The notes under the pieces are model-generated. The model made no database searches and was not told the DNA's origin. It saw only the letters and a list, made by a program, of their open reading frames with translations. A stretch of 27,090 bases of DNA from an uncultured Flavobacterium sp. (lineage in GTDB: Bacteria > Bacteroidota > Bacteroidia > Flavobacteriales > Flavobacteriaceae), in NCBI RefSeq assembly GCF_937967675.1, contig NZ_CALBSN010000148.1, positions 1 through 27,090 of the forward strand, in the 5' to 3' direction. Numbering within the stretch: the first letter of the stretch is position 1; each line of letters opens with the position of its first letter. The position numbers and the translations under genes are program-made. This document shows, piece by piece, positions 14,402 to 21,984 of the stretch.

Positions 14402-15757
14402 ATGAAAATTCATTTTTTAGGCGGCGCCGGAACTGTAACAGGTTCAAAAACGTTAATCGAACACAATAATCTCCGAATTTTGATTGATTGCGGAATGTTC
14501 CAAGGTATCAAATCGTTGCGTGAATTAAATCGTGAACCGCTTTCTATTTTACCTGAAACCATCGATTTTGTAATTCTTACTCACGGACATTTAGATCATT
14601 GTGGTTGGTTGCCAAAATTGGTTAACGAAGGTTTTAACGGAAAAATTTTCTGTACCCGACCAACGAAAGAAATTTCGCGATTGATTTTATATGATAGTGC
14701 AAAAATTCAGGAGGAAGAAGCTAAAAAAGCCAATGAAGAGCATTTCTCAAAACACGATCCAGCCGAACCTTTATATACAGAGTCTGAAGTAGATGCTGTA
14801 ATTCCGAAGTTTCGAGTAGTAGATAAAGATTTGGATATAAAACTCGATGATGATATTTCGTTCAAATTCTTTTATGCAAGTCATATTTTAGGCGCTTGCT
14901 CGATTGAATTAACGATTGATGGAAAAGTTTTGGTTTTCTCAGGCGATATTGGTCAAGATGATGATGTGCTAATGTTTCCACCTCAAAAACCGAAGAAAGC
15001 AGATTATGTTTTTTTGGAAAGTACATACGGAAATCGCCTCCATCCACAAACCGATGCTTTATTTGAATTGGAAACTATCATCAATAATACTTTTAACAAA
15101 GGCGGAACCGTTGTAATTCCAAGTTTTGCAGTGGAACGTGTACAAACGATGATGTATTTGATTTGGCAATTAAAAAAAGAAGAACGCATTCCAAATATGC
15201 CTTATGTTATTGATACGCCAATGGGAATTAGCGTTTTAGATGTTTTTCAAGATAATCGCACTTGGCACAAACTTTCCTTTGAAGATTGCGACGAAATGTG
15301 CAAAGTTTTTACCTTAATTTCCGATTACAAAGACAGTATGAATGCCGTTTATGATAAGCGACCAAAAGTTGTTATCGCAGCAAGTGGAATGATTACTGGC
15401 GGTAGAGTTTTGTCTTATTTAGAAAGATTAATTGACAAACCAGAAACAACAGTTGTATTAGTAGGATATCAAGCCGAAGGAACTCGTGGAAGAAAATTAT
15501 TAGAAGGAGCTCAGGAAATTAAAATTTATGGAAATTATTATCCAGTTGTAGCCAATATTCTTCTAATTGAAAGTTTATCGGCACATGGCGATCAAAAAGA
15601 TTTACTGAATTGGTTATCTGAATTGGAAACAAAACCTAAAAAAGTATTCCTAGTTCATGGTGAAAATGAAGCTGCGGATGAGTTACGATTGAAAGTGCAA
15701 GAGCAATATGGTTTTGATGCTCACGTGCCGTTTTTAGGTCAAGTCATTGAAATTTAG
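14402..15757 (+). CDS. Beta-CASP metallo-beta-lactamase ribonuclease family protein
   Basis: The 451-residue protein is a full-length MBL/beta-CASP enzyme related to the CPSF73/Ysh1 group of RNA endonucleases. Metal-binding motifs are intact: HGHLDH at 61-66, His161 in YASHILGACS, Asp182 in SGDIGQDDD, and His395 in SLSAHGDQ. The beta-CASP region holds the conserved FAVERVQTMMYLI and IAASGMITGGRVLSYLERL. The end, KKVFLVHGENEAADELRLKV, matches the RNA-specificity domain. No KH or other accessory RNA-binding domain is attached. It lies 10 bases after the ATP-cone nuclease gene and is probably co-transcribed with it. An RNA substrate is inferred from the family. Confidence 0.92.
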   Translation: MKIHFLGGAGTVTGSKTLIEHNNLRILIDCGMFQGIKSLRELNREPLSILPETIDFVILTHGHLDHCGWLPKLVNEGFNGKIFCTRPTKEISRLILYDSAKIQEEEAKKANEEHFSKHDPAEPLYTESEVDAVIPKFRVVDKDLDIKLDDDISFKFFYASHILGACSIELTIDGKVLVFSGDIGQDDDVLMFPPQKPKKADYVFLESTYGNRLHPQTDALFELETIINNTFNKGGTVVIPSFAVERVQTMMYLIWQLKKEERIPNMPYVIDTPMGISVLDVFQDNRTWHKLSFEDCDEMCKVFTLISDYKDSMNAVYDKRPKVVIAASGMITGGRVLSYLERLIDKPETTVVLVGYQAEGTRGRKLLEGAQEIKIYGNYYPVVANILLIESLSAHGDQKDLLNWLSELETKPKKVFLVHGENEAADELRLKVQEQYGFDAHVPFLGQVIEI

Positions 15758-15790
15758 AATAAAATTAACGCAAATTAAAATTCAATTTCC

Positions 15791-15798
15791 TACTTTTG
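15791..15798 (+). promoter_or_regulatory. -7 promoter box for the metal cassette
   Basis: TACTTTTG is an exact TAnnTTTG match that ends only 5 bases before the ATG at 15804. Transcription would begin at or next to the start codon. Confidence 0.55.
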
Positions 15799-15803
15799 CC
15801 TTG

Positions 15804-16211
15804 ATGAATTTCAGAAAACACATAAGTATCGTATTAGCTTCCTTAGTATTGCTTGCCAATTTAGGGTTGAGTTTTGCCGTGCATTATTGTAAAGATGAAA
15901 TTGCATCGGTTTCTTTCCAATTTCAAGAAGACGAACCTTGTGTTGAAGATGTAAAATCTTGTTGTGCTATAGCAGATTCTCACGATTCTTGTTGCTCCAA
16001 CAAACTAATCAAAGTTGAAAAAAAGACCGATGATATATTGGTTAAAACCTTTCAATTAGATTTAGAACCAACTGTTTTTACAGCTAATTGGAAACCAAAT
16101 TTCGTTGCATTTGAATCAGAAAAATTCGTTTCAAATGAAGTGACTTTTTATTGCGATTCTCACGCGCCACCACTCTACAAACTCTACTGTCAATTGGTTT
16201 TTTACGCATAA
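15804..16211 (+). CDS. HYC_CC_PP family small exported Cys-rich protein
   Basis: This 135-residue protein starts with a hydrophobic segment (residues 8-26) that is a signal peptide or membrane anchor, followed at once by H27-Y28-C29. It then has Cys46, two CC pairs (53-54 and 63-64), Cys117, H-A-P-P at 120-123 and Cys129 near the end. This matches the flavobacterial family named after its HYC, CC and PP motifs. The biochemical role is not established. Eight cysteines and its place before a TonB receptor and an exported HMA protein suggest metal binding or redox handling in the envelope. The open frame extends upstream to 15747, but the family-like N terminus begins at the ATG at 15804, and the promoter box excludes the longer form. 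Confidence 0.8.
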   Translation: MNFRKHISIVLASLVLLANLGLSFAVHYCKDEIASVSFQFQEDEPCVEDVKSCCAIADSHDSCCSNKLIKVEKKTDDILVKTFQLDLEPTVFTANWKPNFVAFESEKFVSNEVTFYCDSHAPPLYKLYCQLVFYA

Positions 16212-16267
16212 GTTTATTGTTTTTTATTCTGTAAATCAAAGAATTAATAACAATAAATAATCTTATT

Positions 16268-18568
16268 ATGTTTAAAAATATAGCGTTTTTGCTATTCTTT
16301 GTTTCTCAATTTATTTATTCGCAAGAAACGATAAAAGGAACAGTAAAAGACGAAAATAATCAACCTTTATTAGGTGCCAATGTGTTTTGGTTCAATACCG
16401 CAATTGGAACCACAACAGATGAAAATGGAAATTTCTCCATAAAAAAATCTGCCGAAACTTCTTTTTTGGTAGTGAGTTACATTGGATTTGAAACTAAGAA
16501 AATTGAAATTACTTCAAATACGATTTCAGTAGTTTTAAAAGAAGTAAATACTTTAAAAGAAGTTGTGGTTTCAAAAACCAAAAAAGGAACCGAACATTCT
16601 TTATATAAAGTTCAAAACATTCAAGTCATGGGACAAAAAGAGTTGCTAAAAGCAGCTTGTTGTAATTTGTCTGAAAGTTTTAGTACGAATCCATCCATCG
16701 ATGTCAATTTTTCGGATGCCGTTACTGGAAATCGTCAGATTAAAATGTTGGGTTTAACTAGTCCTTATATTTTAATAGCTGAAGAGAATATTCCTTCGGT
16801 TCGTGGTGCTTCACAAGCGTATGGATTATCTTTTGTGCCTGGAACTTGGGTAGAAAGCATTCAAATTACCAAAGGTGCTGGAAGTGTAATTAATGGTTAT
16901 GAAAGTATTTCAGGGCAAATTAATTACGAAGTTTTAAAACCAGCTAGCGATATACCGTTTTTCTTAAATGCTTATGCTTCTCAAGATGAACGTTATGAAA
17001 TCAACACGCATTTTAATAATAAATTTTCGGATAAATTGAGTTCGACTTTGTTTTTGCACGGAAATACGCGTGTAGGAAAAAATGATATGAACAACGACGG
17101 ATTTTTAGATGGTCCAATTGGAAAACAAGTCAATATTTTAAATCGTTGGCAGTATGCTGACGCTGAAAAAGGTTTGGTTAGTTTTTTAAACGTTCGTTAC
17201 ATGAACGATGAAAAGCAAGCGGGAGAAATGGATTTCAATCCAGATACAGATAGATTAACAACAAACGCTTGGGGAAGTGAAATCAACACAGAAAAAATTG
17301 AAATTTCAAACAAAACAGGATACGTTTTTCCCGATATGCCGTATCAAAGTTTCGGATTTCAGAATTCGTTTCAATCGCACAAGCAAGATTCCTATTTTGG
17401 TTTGAGTCAATATGATATTCATCAAAAAAGTTTTTATTCGAATTTATTATTCAATTCGATTATCAATAACACAAAGAATAAATTCACTACTGGTTTAAAC
17501 TTCACTTACGATGATTATAACGAATTCGTAGCGGTGAATTTCAGTCGCGATTTCTCAAGAATTGATAACTCAGTTGGTGCTTTTTTTGAATACACTTATG
17601 ACAATACCGATAATTTCAGTTTAGTAGCTGGAGCAAGAGTTGATAATCACAATCGTTTAGGAACTTTTATCACACCAAGATTACATATTCGATACAATCC
17701 TTGGGAAAATGCTGTTGTAAGAGCTTCAGCTGGAAGAGGAAAACGTGCTGCTAATATTTTTGCTGAAAACCAACAATTATTTGCGTCTAATAGAAATTTC
17801 TCCATTTTAAATAATGATGGAAGCTTATATGGATTAAATCCTGAAATCGCCTGGAATTATGGGTTGAGTTTCATACAAAAATTCAAATTAGCAGGAAAAG
17901 ATAGTGAGGTGATTTTAGATTACTACAGAACAGATTTCCAAAATCAAGCGGTGGTTGATGTGGATCATTCACCACAAGAAGTATTGTTTTATAACTTAAA
18001 CGGAAACAGTTTTGCGAATTCATTTCAAGCAGAATTTTCAATTGATTTGATGACGCATTTGACTTTTAAAACGGCTTATAAATTTTATGATGTACAAAGT
18101 CAGTTTACAAGAGGTCAAATGCAAAGAGCGCTTCAAGCCAAACATAGAGTTTTTGGAAATTTAGCTTACGAAACACACATCAAAGACAAAGGACAACAAT
18201 GGAAGTTTGATGTCACTTACAATTGGTTAGGTGAACAACGTTTGCCGTATACACAATCAAATCCTGCGCAATATCGTTTAGATGAATATGCACGAGCTTT
18301 TGGAACATTAAATACTCAAATTACAAGAACATTTTCAAGTACTTTTGAAGTGTATGTTGGAGGTGAAAACATGGGGAATTATAAACAAATGAACGGAATT
18401 GTTCAAAATGAAAATCCTTTTGGTACTTATTTTGATAGTAGTATGATATACGGACCCACTTTTGGTGCTATGTATTATGCTGGATTACGATTTAAAATTA
18501 GAGATAAAAAAGAGAGTCATAAAATTGAAGAGTTAACTCCAGCTGAAGAGGAAACTCATAACCACTAA
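16268..18568 (+). CDS. TonB-dependent receptor, probable metal or metal-complex uptake
   Basis: This is an outer-membrane receptor that uses the TonB/proton-motive system to import a ligand. The 766-residue protein begins with a signal peptide (MFKNIAFLLFFVSQFIYSQ). A carboxypeptidase-regulatory-like domain follows at about 20-100 (GTVKDENNQPLLGANVFW, SYIGFETKKIEI), then a plug domain at about 110-225 with AACCNLSESF and GAGSVINGYESISGQINYE, then a beta-barrel. The last membrane strand appears to end near YYAGLRFKI; a hydrophilic tail of about 20 residues ending THNH continues past it. No SusD-like partner is present, so it is not a glycan system. Its neighbours, a Cys-rich protein and an exported HMA protein 11 bases downstream, point to copper or another metal. 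The ligand is inference. Confidence 0.88.
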   Translation: MFKNIAFLLFFVSQFIYSQETIKGTVKDENNQPLLGANVFWFNTAIGTTTDENGNFSIKKSAETSFLVVSYIGFETKKIEITSNTISVVLKEVNTLKEVVVSKTKKGTEHSLYKVQNIQVMGQKELLKAACCNLSESFSTNPSIDVNFSDAVTGNRQIKMLGLTSPYILIAEENIPSVRGASQAYGLSFVPGTWVESIQITKGAGSVINGYESISGQINYEVLKPASDIPFFLNAYASQDERYEINTHFNNKFSDKLSSTLFLHGNTRVGKNDMNNDGFLDGPIGKQVNILNRWQYADAEKGLVSFLNVRYMNDEKQAGEMDFNPDTDRLTTNAWGSEINTEKIEISNKTGYVFPDMPYQSFGFQNSFQSHKQDSYFGLSQYDIHQKSFYSNLLFNSIINNTKNKFTTGLNFTYDDYNEFVAVNFSRDFSRIDNSVGAFFEYTYDNTDNFSLVAGARVDNHNRLGTFITPRLHIRYNPWENAVVRASAGRGKRAANIFAENQQLFASNRNFSILNNDGSLYGLNPEIAWNYGLSFIQKFKLAGKDSEVILDYYRTDFQNQAVVDVDHSPQEVLFYNLNGNSFANSFQAEFSIDLMTHLTFKTAYKFYDVQSQFTRGQMQRALQAKHRVFGNLAYETHIKDKGQQWKFDVTYNWLGEQRLPYTQSNPAQYRLDEYARAFGTLNTQITRTFSSTFEVYVGGENMGNYKQMNGIVQNENPFGTYFDSSMIYGPTFGAMYYAGLRFKIRDKKESHKIEELTPAEEETHNH

Positions 18569-18579
18569 ATAATAGAAAA

Positions 18580-18924
18580 ATGAAAAAGATAGTTTTATTA
18601 GTATTAGCATGTATTTTTTCTTTCACAATGGTAGCCCAAGAGAAGAAAAACAAAAACAAAAAAGTAGAGTTTAAAGTAGCTGGGAATTGTGAAATGTGTG
18701 AAAAACGTATTGAAAAAGCTGCCTATTCTGTAAAAGGAGTGAAAAGCGCTGAGTGGCACGCTGATCATGGTGATATTCATTTGATAATAGATGAAACAAA
18801 ATGTTCAGTAGAAGATGTGGCAAAAGCAATTGCCGCTGTAGGGCATGACACAGGTTTTATAAAAGCTGAAGATGCGGTTTATGACAAGCTTCACGGCTGT
18901 TGTAACTATGAGCGAATGAAATAG
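18580..18924 (+). CDS. Exported heavy-metal-associated (HMA) domain protein
   Basis: The 114-residue protein has a signal peptide (about residues 1-19, MKKIVLLVLACIFSFTMVAQ), a short Lys-rich spacer, and one HMA domain at about 28-95. The metal motif is N-C37-E-M-C40, followed by a helix (EKRIEKAAYSVKGVKSAEW) and DIHLIIDETKCSVEDVAKAI, as in copper-chaperone folds. A second Cys pair with a histidine, H106-G-C107-C108, sits in the C-terminal tail. It probably binds Cu(I) or a similar soft metal in the periplasm and passes it to or from another protein. It is the last gene of the three-gene cassette and is followed by a strong terminator. Confidence 0.88.
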   Translation: MKKIVLLVLACIFSFTMVAQEKKNKNKKVEFKVAGNCEMCEKRIEKAAYSVKGVKSAEWHADHGDIHLIIDETKCSVEDVAKAIAAVGHDTGFIKAEDAVYDKLHGCCNYERMK

Positions 18925-18925
18925 T

Positions 18926-18961
18926 AAAAAATCCGATTAGAAACTCTAATCGGATTTTTTG
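18926..18961 (+). terminator. Rho-independent terminator after the metal cassette
   Basis: A 16-bp stem (18926-18941 with 18945-18960; core ATCCGATTAGA/TCTAATCGGAT) with a 3-base loop includes a run of six T. It lies two bases after the stop codon. The stem core is nearly the same as that of the terminator at 26906-26937. Confidence 0.9.
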
Positions 18962-19004
18962 TTAAAATTATGTGTAATTTAATTCTTTGAATCAAAATAT
19001 GCTA

Positions 19005-19012
19005 TACATTTG
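19005..19012 (+). promoter_or_regulatory. -7 promoter box for the inorganic-carbon locus
   Basis: TACATTTG is an exact TAnnTTTG match 31 bases before the TTG start at 19043. A TTTG occurs 15 bases upstream (18986-18989), somewhat closer than the usual -33 spacing. It is the only exact box seen before dabA. Confidence 0.55.
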
Positions 19013-19042
19013 TATCGCTTTTAGGTAGAAAGTAAATTCAAT

Positions 19043-19411
19043 TTGAAAAGATTAATAAAATTATTTCCGTTTTTTATGCTCACATTTTTCATGTGGGCTA
19101 TTGGTGTTTCTTCAAACACAACGATTACGGAAAAATTTAAATCTCAAATTGAATTTCAAAAAAAGAATAACGATTCTAATTATTCGCATTTTCAAACTGT
19201 TGAGGTTGAAGAAAGTGAATTTATTATTATTGAATCGGAACCTGAGTTTGAGGTTGAATCAAATTGGTTTTTAAATCATCCTAAAAATATAAATTTTAAA
19301 AGTACAGAGTTAAAAGAGAAATCTAACTCGTATTTTACTTCATTATTTTCTTCAAAAGAAACCATTCCACTTTACGATTTATATTGTAATTGGAAGTTTC
19401 ATCTTTCTTAA
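19043..19411 (+). CDS. Small secreted protein of unknown function upstream of dabA
   Basis: I do not recognise a characterised family. The 122-residue product begins with a hydrophobic signal segment (about residues 5-24, LFPFFMLTFFMWAIGVSS), then an acidic middle (VEVEESEFIIIESEPEFEVE), and ends in PLYDLYCNWKFHLS with a single cysteine, Cys115. The start is TTG at 19043; no in-frame ATG lies before the signal segment. The C-terminal pattern P-L-Y-x-L-Y-C-x-x-x-F also closes the HYC_CC_PP protein 3 kb upstream. No terminator separates it from dabA 74 bases downstream, so they probably share a transcript. A role in carbon uptake or envelope function is inference from position only. Confidence 0.65.
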   Translation: MKRLIKLFPFFMLTFFMWAIGVSSNTTITEKFKSQIEFQKKNNDSNYSHFQTVEVEESEFIIIESEPEFEVESNWFLNHPKNINFKSTELKEKSNSYFTSLFSSKETIPLYDLYCNWKFHLS

Positions 19412-19447
19412 TACACCTTTATTTTTTTTCACATCATTGTTTTGATT

Positions 19448-19459
19448 GTGAATGTTCAC
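19448..19459. promoter_or_regulatory. Possible operator half-sites upstream of dabA
   Basis: GTGAA-TG-TTCAC is an interrupted palindrome 26 bases before the dabA start. It resembles a Crp/Fnr-type dyad, but the half-site spacing (TGTGA-N4-TCAC) is shorter than the usual six bases. It could bind another regulator or be chance. Confidence 0.25.
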
Positions 19460-19485
19460 TGTGTATTAATTTATTTCATTAATCA

Positions 19486-21981
19486 ATGAAAACACATACC
19501 GTTGGTTTTGACGAACACGAAGTTCTTCATCACTTAACCCATTATTTACCTGCACAAAATCCGTTGAAAGACTTTGTGCACCACAATACTTTACATGCTT
19601 TTCAAAGTAAAAAATTTCACGACGCACTATTAGAAGCTTCTACTATTTTTGGTTATAAAACCTATTTGTCAATAGCCGATTTTAGACAACGTTTTGTTAA
19701 TAAAGAAATTAACGAGACAGTTTTAGATGCCATTATCATAAAAGCAAAAGGAGCTGAAAATCTTCAAACTTGGAAAGAGAAGTTGCTGAAAATCAATTAC
19801 GACGAATCCATTTTTCCAAGAATTGGAAGTTTACGTTCTAATTGGAAAAAATACTACGCTATAAATCTAGAAAAATCAACACATAGTTTATTATTTAGAG
19901 TGTTGTGTAGTTATTTAGATCAAGGGATTGCTATTTGGAATTTTCCTGTACATGATAAAGGATTTTTAGCTTCTATTAGAGAGTTAGAAAAGAATACCTT
20001 TAAAGGAATTTTTACTTCTGATAGAGCAAAAAAACTATTACAAGAAAATGCTTCAATCACGCAGTTATTAGAAATAATTGTAGGAAAAGAAGAATTATTC
20101 GAGCAATATCTATTTGACCAACAATTTGGGCATCCAGGTTGGAGTGGCATGATTGCGACTATCGAAAATAATCCTAGTTCACTTTTAGATTCAAAAAATA
20201 TTACCTTAGAAGAACTAATCAAGTTTGAATTACTTCTTGAAATTGACACATTAGATAATAAGTTTAATGATATTTGGGCGCCACTTGGTTTTAAAATTGA
20301 AAACGAATCGTTTTTACTTTTTGAAAAAGTAGAATATAATGAACTTTTTGATGTGTTGTCGTTATGGCAACAAGCATTTGAATGGAATTTCTACGATGCT
20401 GTATTATCAAATGTTCAAAATGTTAATGAAGAAAAGGCAGAAAAAATACCAAGTTTTCAAGGGATGTTTTGTATGGACGACAGAGAATGTTCGTTTAGAA
20501 GACATATTGAACACATTGATAAAAATGTTTCCACTTATGGAACGGCCGCTTTCTTTAACTTCGAATTTTTCTATCAACCAGTAAATGGAAAATTTTATAC
20601 CAAATTATGTCCAGCTCCGGTAACGCCGAAATTCTTAATCAAGGAAGAGCACAGAAAGAAAAAGCATGCTAAAGATTTGCATTATCACAAGCAATCACAC
20701 TCGTTGTTTTTTGGTTGGATAATTAGTCAAACCTTAGGGTTTTCTTCGGCTTTAAAATTGTTTTTGAATATTTTTAAACCTTCGATGTCGCCAGCTACAA
20801 CGGCTTCATTCAAGCATTTGCATAAAAAATCGAAATTGGTTATCGAAAACAAAGACGCCAATCAAAAAGAAAATGATTTGCAAATTGGTTTTTCGGTAGA
20901 AGAAATGGCCAATAGAGTAGAAGGATTATTGAAAAGTATTGGATTAGTTTCAAATTTTTCTCCAATAGTTTACGTAGTTGGACACGGAGCAACTAGTATC
21001 AATAATACGCATTATGCAGGTTATGATTGTGGTGCTTGTTGTGGTAGACCAAGTTCGGTAAACGCAAAAGTAGCTTCGTTTGCAGCAAATCATCCAGAAG
21101 TTAGAGCCATTTTAAGACAAAGAGGAATTGATATTCCAACTTCAACACAATTTTTACCAGCTTTACACGATACGACTCGAGATGAAATTGCTTTTTATGA
21201 TGAAGATACTTTGTCCGAAAATAATAAAGCTTTGCATCAACAAAATGTAATCACGTTTACCAAAGCTTTAGATAATAATGCAAAGGAACGTTCAAGACGT
21301 TTTGATACTATTGATACTTCAGATACTTTAGAAAAAGTTCACGAAAAAGTAAAACGTCGTTCTTTATCTTTATTTGAACCTCGTCCCGAATTAAATCACG
21401 CTACAAATGCAATGTGTATTGTAGGAAGAAGAAGTTTGTCTAAACAATTGTTCTTAGACCGACGTTCGTTTTTGAATTCATATGACTATGAAGTCGATCC
21501 TTCAGGAGATTATTTAGCCATTATTTTAGGCGCAGTTGCTCCAGTTGGTGGTGGAATTAATTTGGAATACTATTTCTCAAGAGTTGATAATCAAAAATTA
21601 GGAGCAGGTTCTAAATTACCTCATAACGTAATGGGATTAATTGGAGTTGCCAACGGAATCGATGGTGATTTACGTCCAGGTTTACCTAGTCAAATGATTG
21701 AGGTGCATGACCCAATTCGTTTGTTGGTTATTGCAGAACATTTCCCAGAGAAAGTATTATACGCAATTTCTAAAAATCCAGCTACTTACGAATGGTTTAA
21801 AAATGATTGGGTGAAATTAGTGGCAGTTCAACCTGAAACTAAAGAGCTTTTTGTTTTTGAAGACGAAAAGTTTGTTCCCTATCAACCTATTCAAACTGTA
21901 AATTTCATTAAAGATGAAATGCAGTTGGTTGAAACTACAAAAGAAAATCTTCCGGTAGGAATAATCACTAATACCCTTTAA
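19486..21981 (+). CDS. dabA: DabA-type inorganic carbon transporter subunit (DUF2309/UPF0753)
   Basis: DabA is the cytoplasmic beta-carbonic-anhydrase-like subunit of the DAB bicarbonate accumulation complex. Current models have it convert CO2 to bicarbonate in one direction, driven by cation flux through DabB. The 831-residue protein begins with FDEHEVLHHLTHYLPAQNPLKDF, close to the family N terminus. The zinc-site residues known from Halothiobacillus DabA align well: Cys329 and Asp331 in FCMDDRE, His500 in VVGHGA, and Cys515 in GYDCGACCG; the 15-residue spacing between the last two is conserved. A Gly-rich stretch, LGAVAPVGGGINLEYYFSR, is also family-typical. dabB follows 3 bases later. In some other loci dabB comes first. 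Confidence 0.93.
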   Translation: MKTHTVGFDEHEVLHHLTHYLPAQNPLKDFVHHNTLHAFQSKKFHDALLEASTIFGYKTYLSIADFRQRFVNKEINETVLDAIIIKAKGAENLQTWKEKLLKINYDESIFPRIGSLRSNWKKYYAINLEKSTHSLLFRVLCSYLDQGIAIWNFPVHDKGFLASIRELEKNTFKGIFTSDRAKKLLQENASITQLLEIIVGKEELFEQYLFDQQFGHPGWSGMIATIENNPSSLLDSKNITLEELIKFELLLEIDTLDNKFNDIWAPLGFKIENESFLLFEKVEYNELFDVLSLWQQAFEWNFYDAVLSNVQNVNEEKAEKIPSFQGMFCMDDRECSFRRHIEHIDKNVSTYGTAAFFNFEFFYQPVNGKFYTKLCPAPVTPKFLIKEEHRKKKHAKDLHYHKQSHSLFFGWIISQTLGFSSALKLFLNIFKPSMSPATTASFKHLHKKSKLVIENKDANQKENDLQIGFSVEEMANRVEGLLKSIGLVSNFSPIVYVVGHGATSINNTHYAGYDCGACCGRPSSVNAKVASFAANHPEVRAILRQRGIDIPTSTQFLPALHDTTRDEIAFYDEDTLSENNKALHQQNVITFTKALDNNAKERSRRFDTIDTSDTLEKVHEKVKRRSLSLFEPRPELNHATNAMCIVGRRSLSKQLFLDRRSFLNSYDYEVDPSGDYLAIILGAVAPVGGGINLEYYFSRVDNQKLGAGSKLPHNVMGLIGVANGIDGDLRPGLPSQMIEVHDPIRLLVIAEHFPEKVLYAISKNPATYEWFKNDWVKLVAVQPETKELFVFEDEKFVPYQPIQTVNFIKDEMQLVETTKENLPVGIITNTL

Positions 21982-21984
21982 GTC

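Noticed and set aside
15747..15803. A longer N terminus for the HYC_CC_PP protein
   Set aside because: It would overlap the end of the beta-CASP gene and cross an exact -7 box; a normal signal segment begins at the ATG at 15804.
19448..19459. A canonical Crp/Fnr binding site
   Set aside because: The TGTGA and TCAC half-sites are four bases apart rather than six; it is kept only as an undefined dyad.
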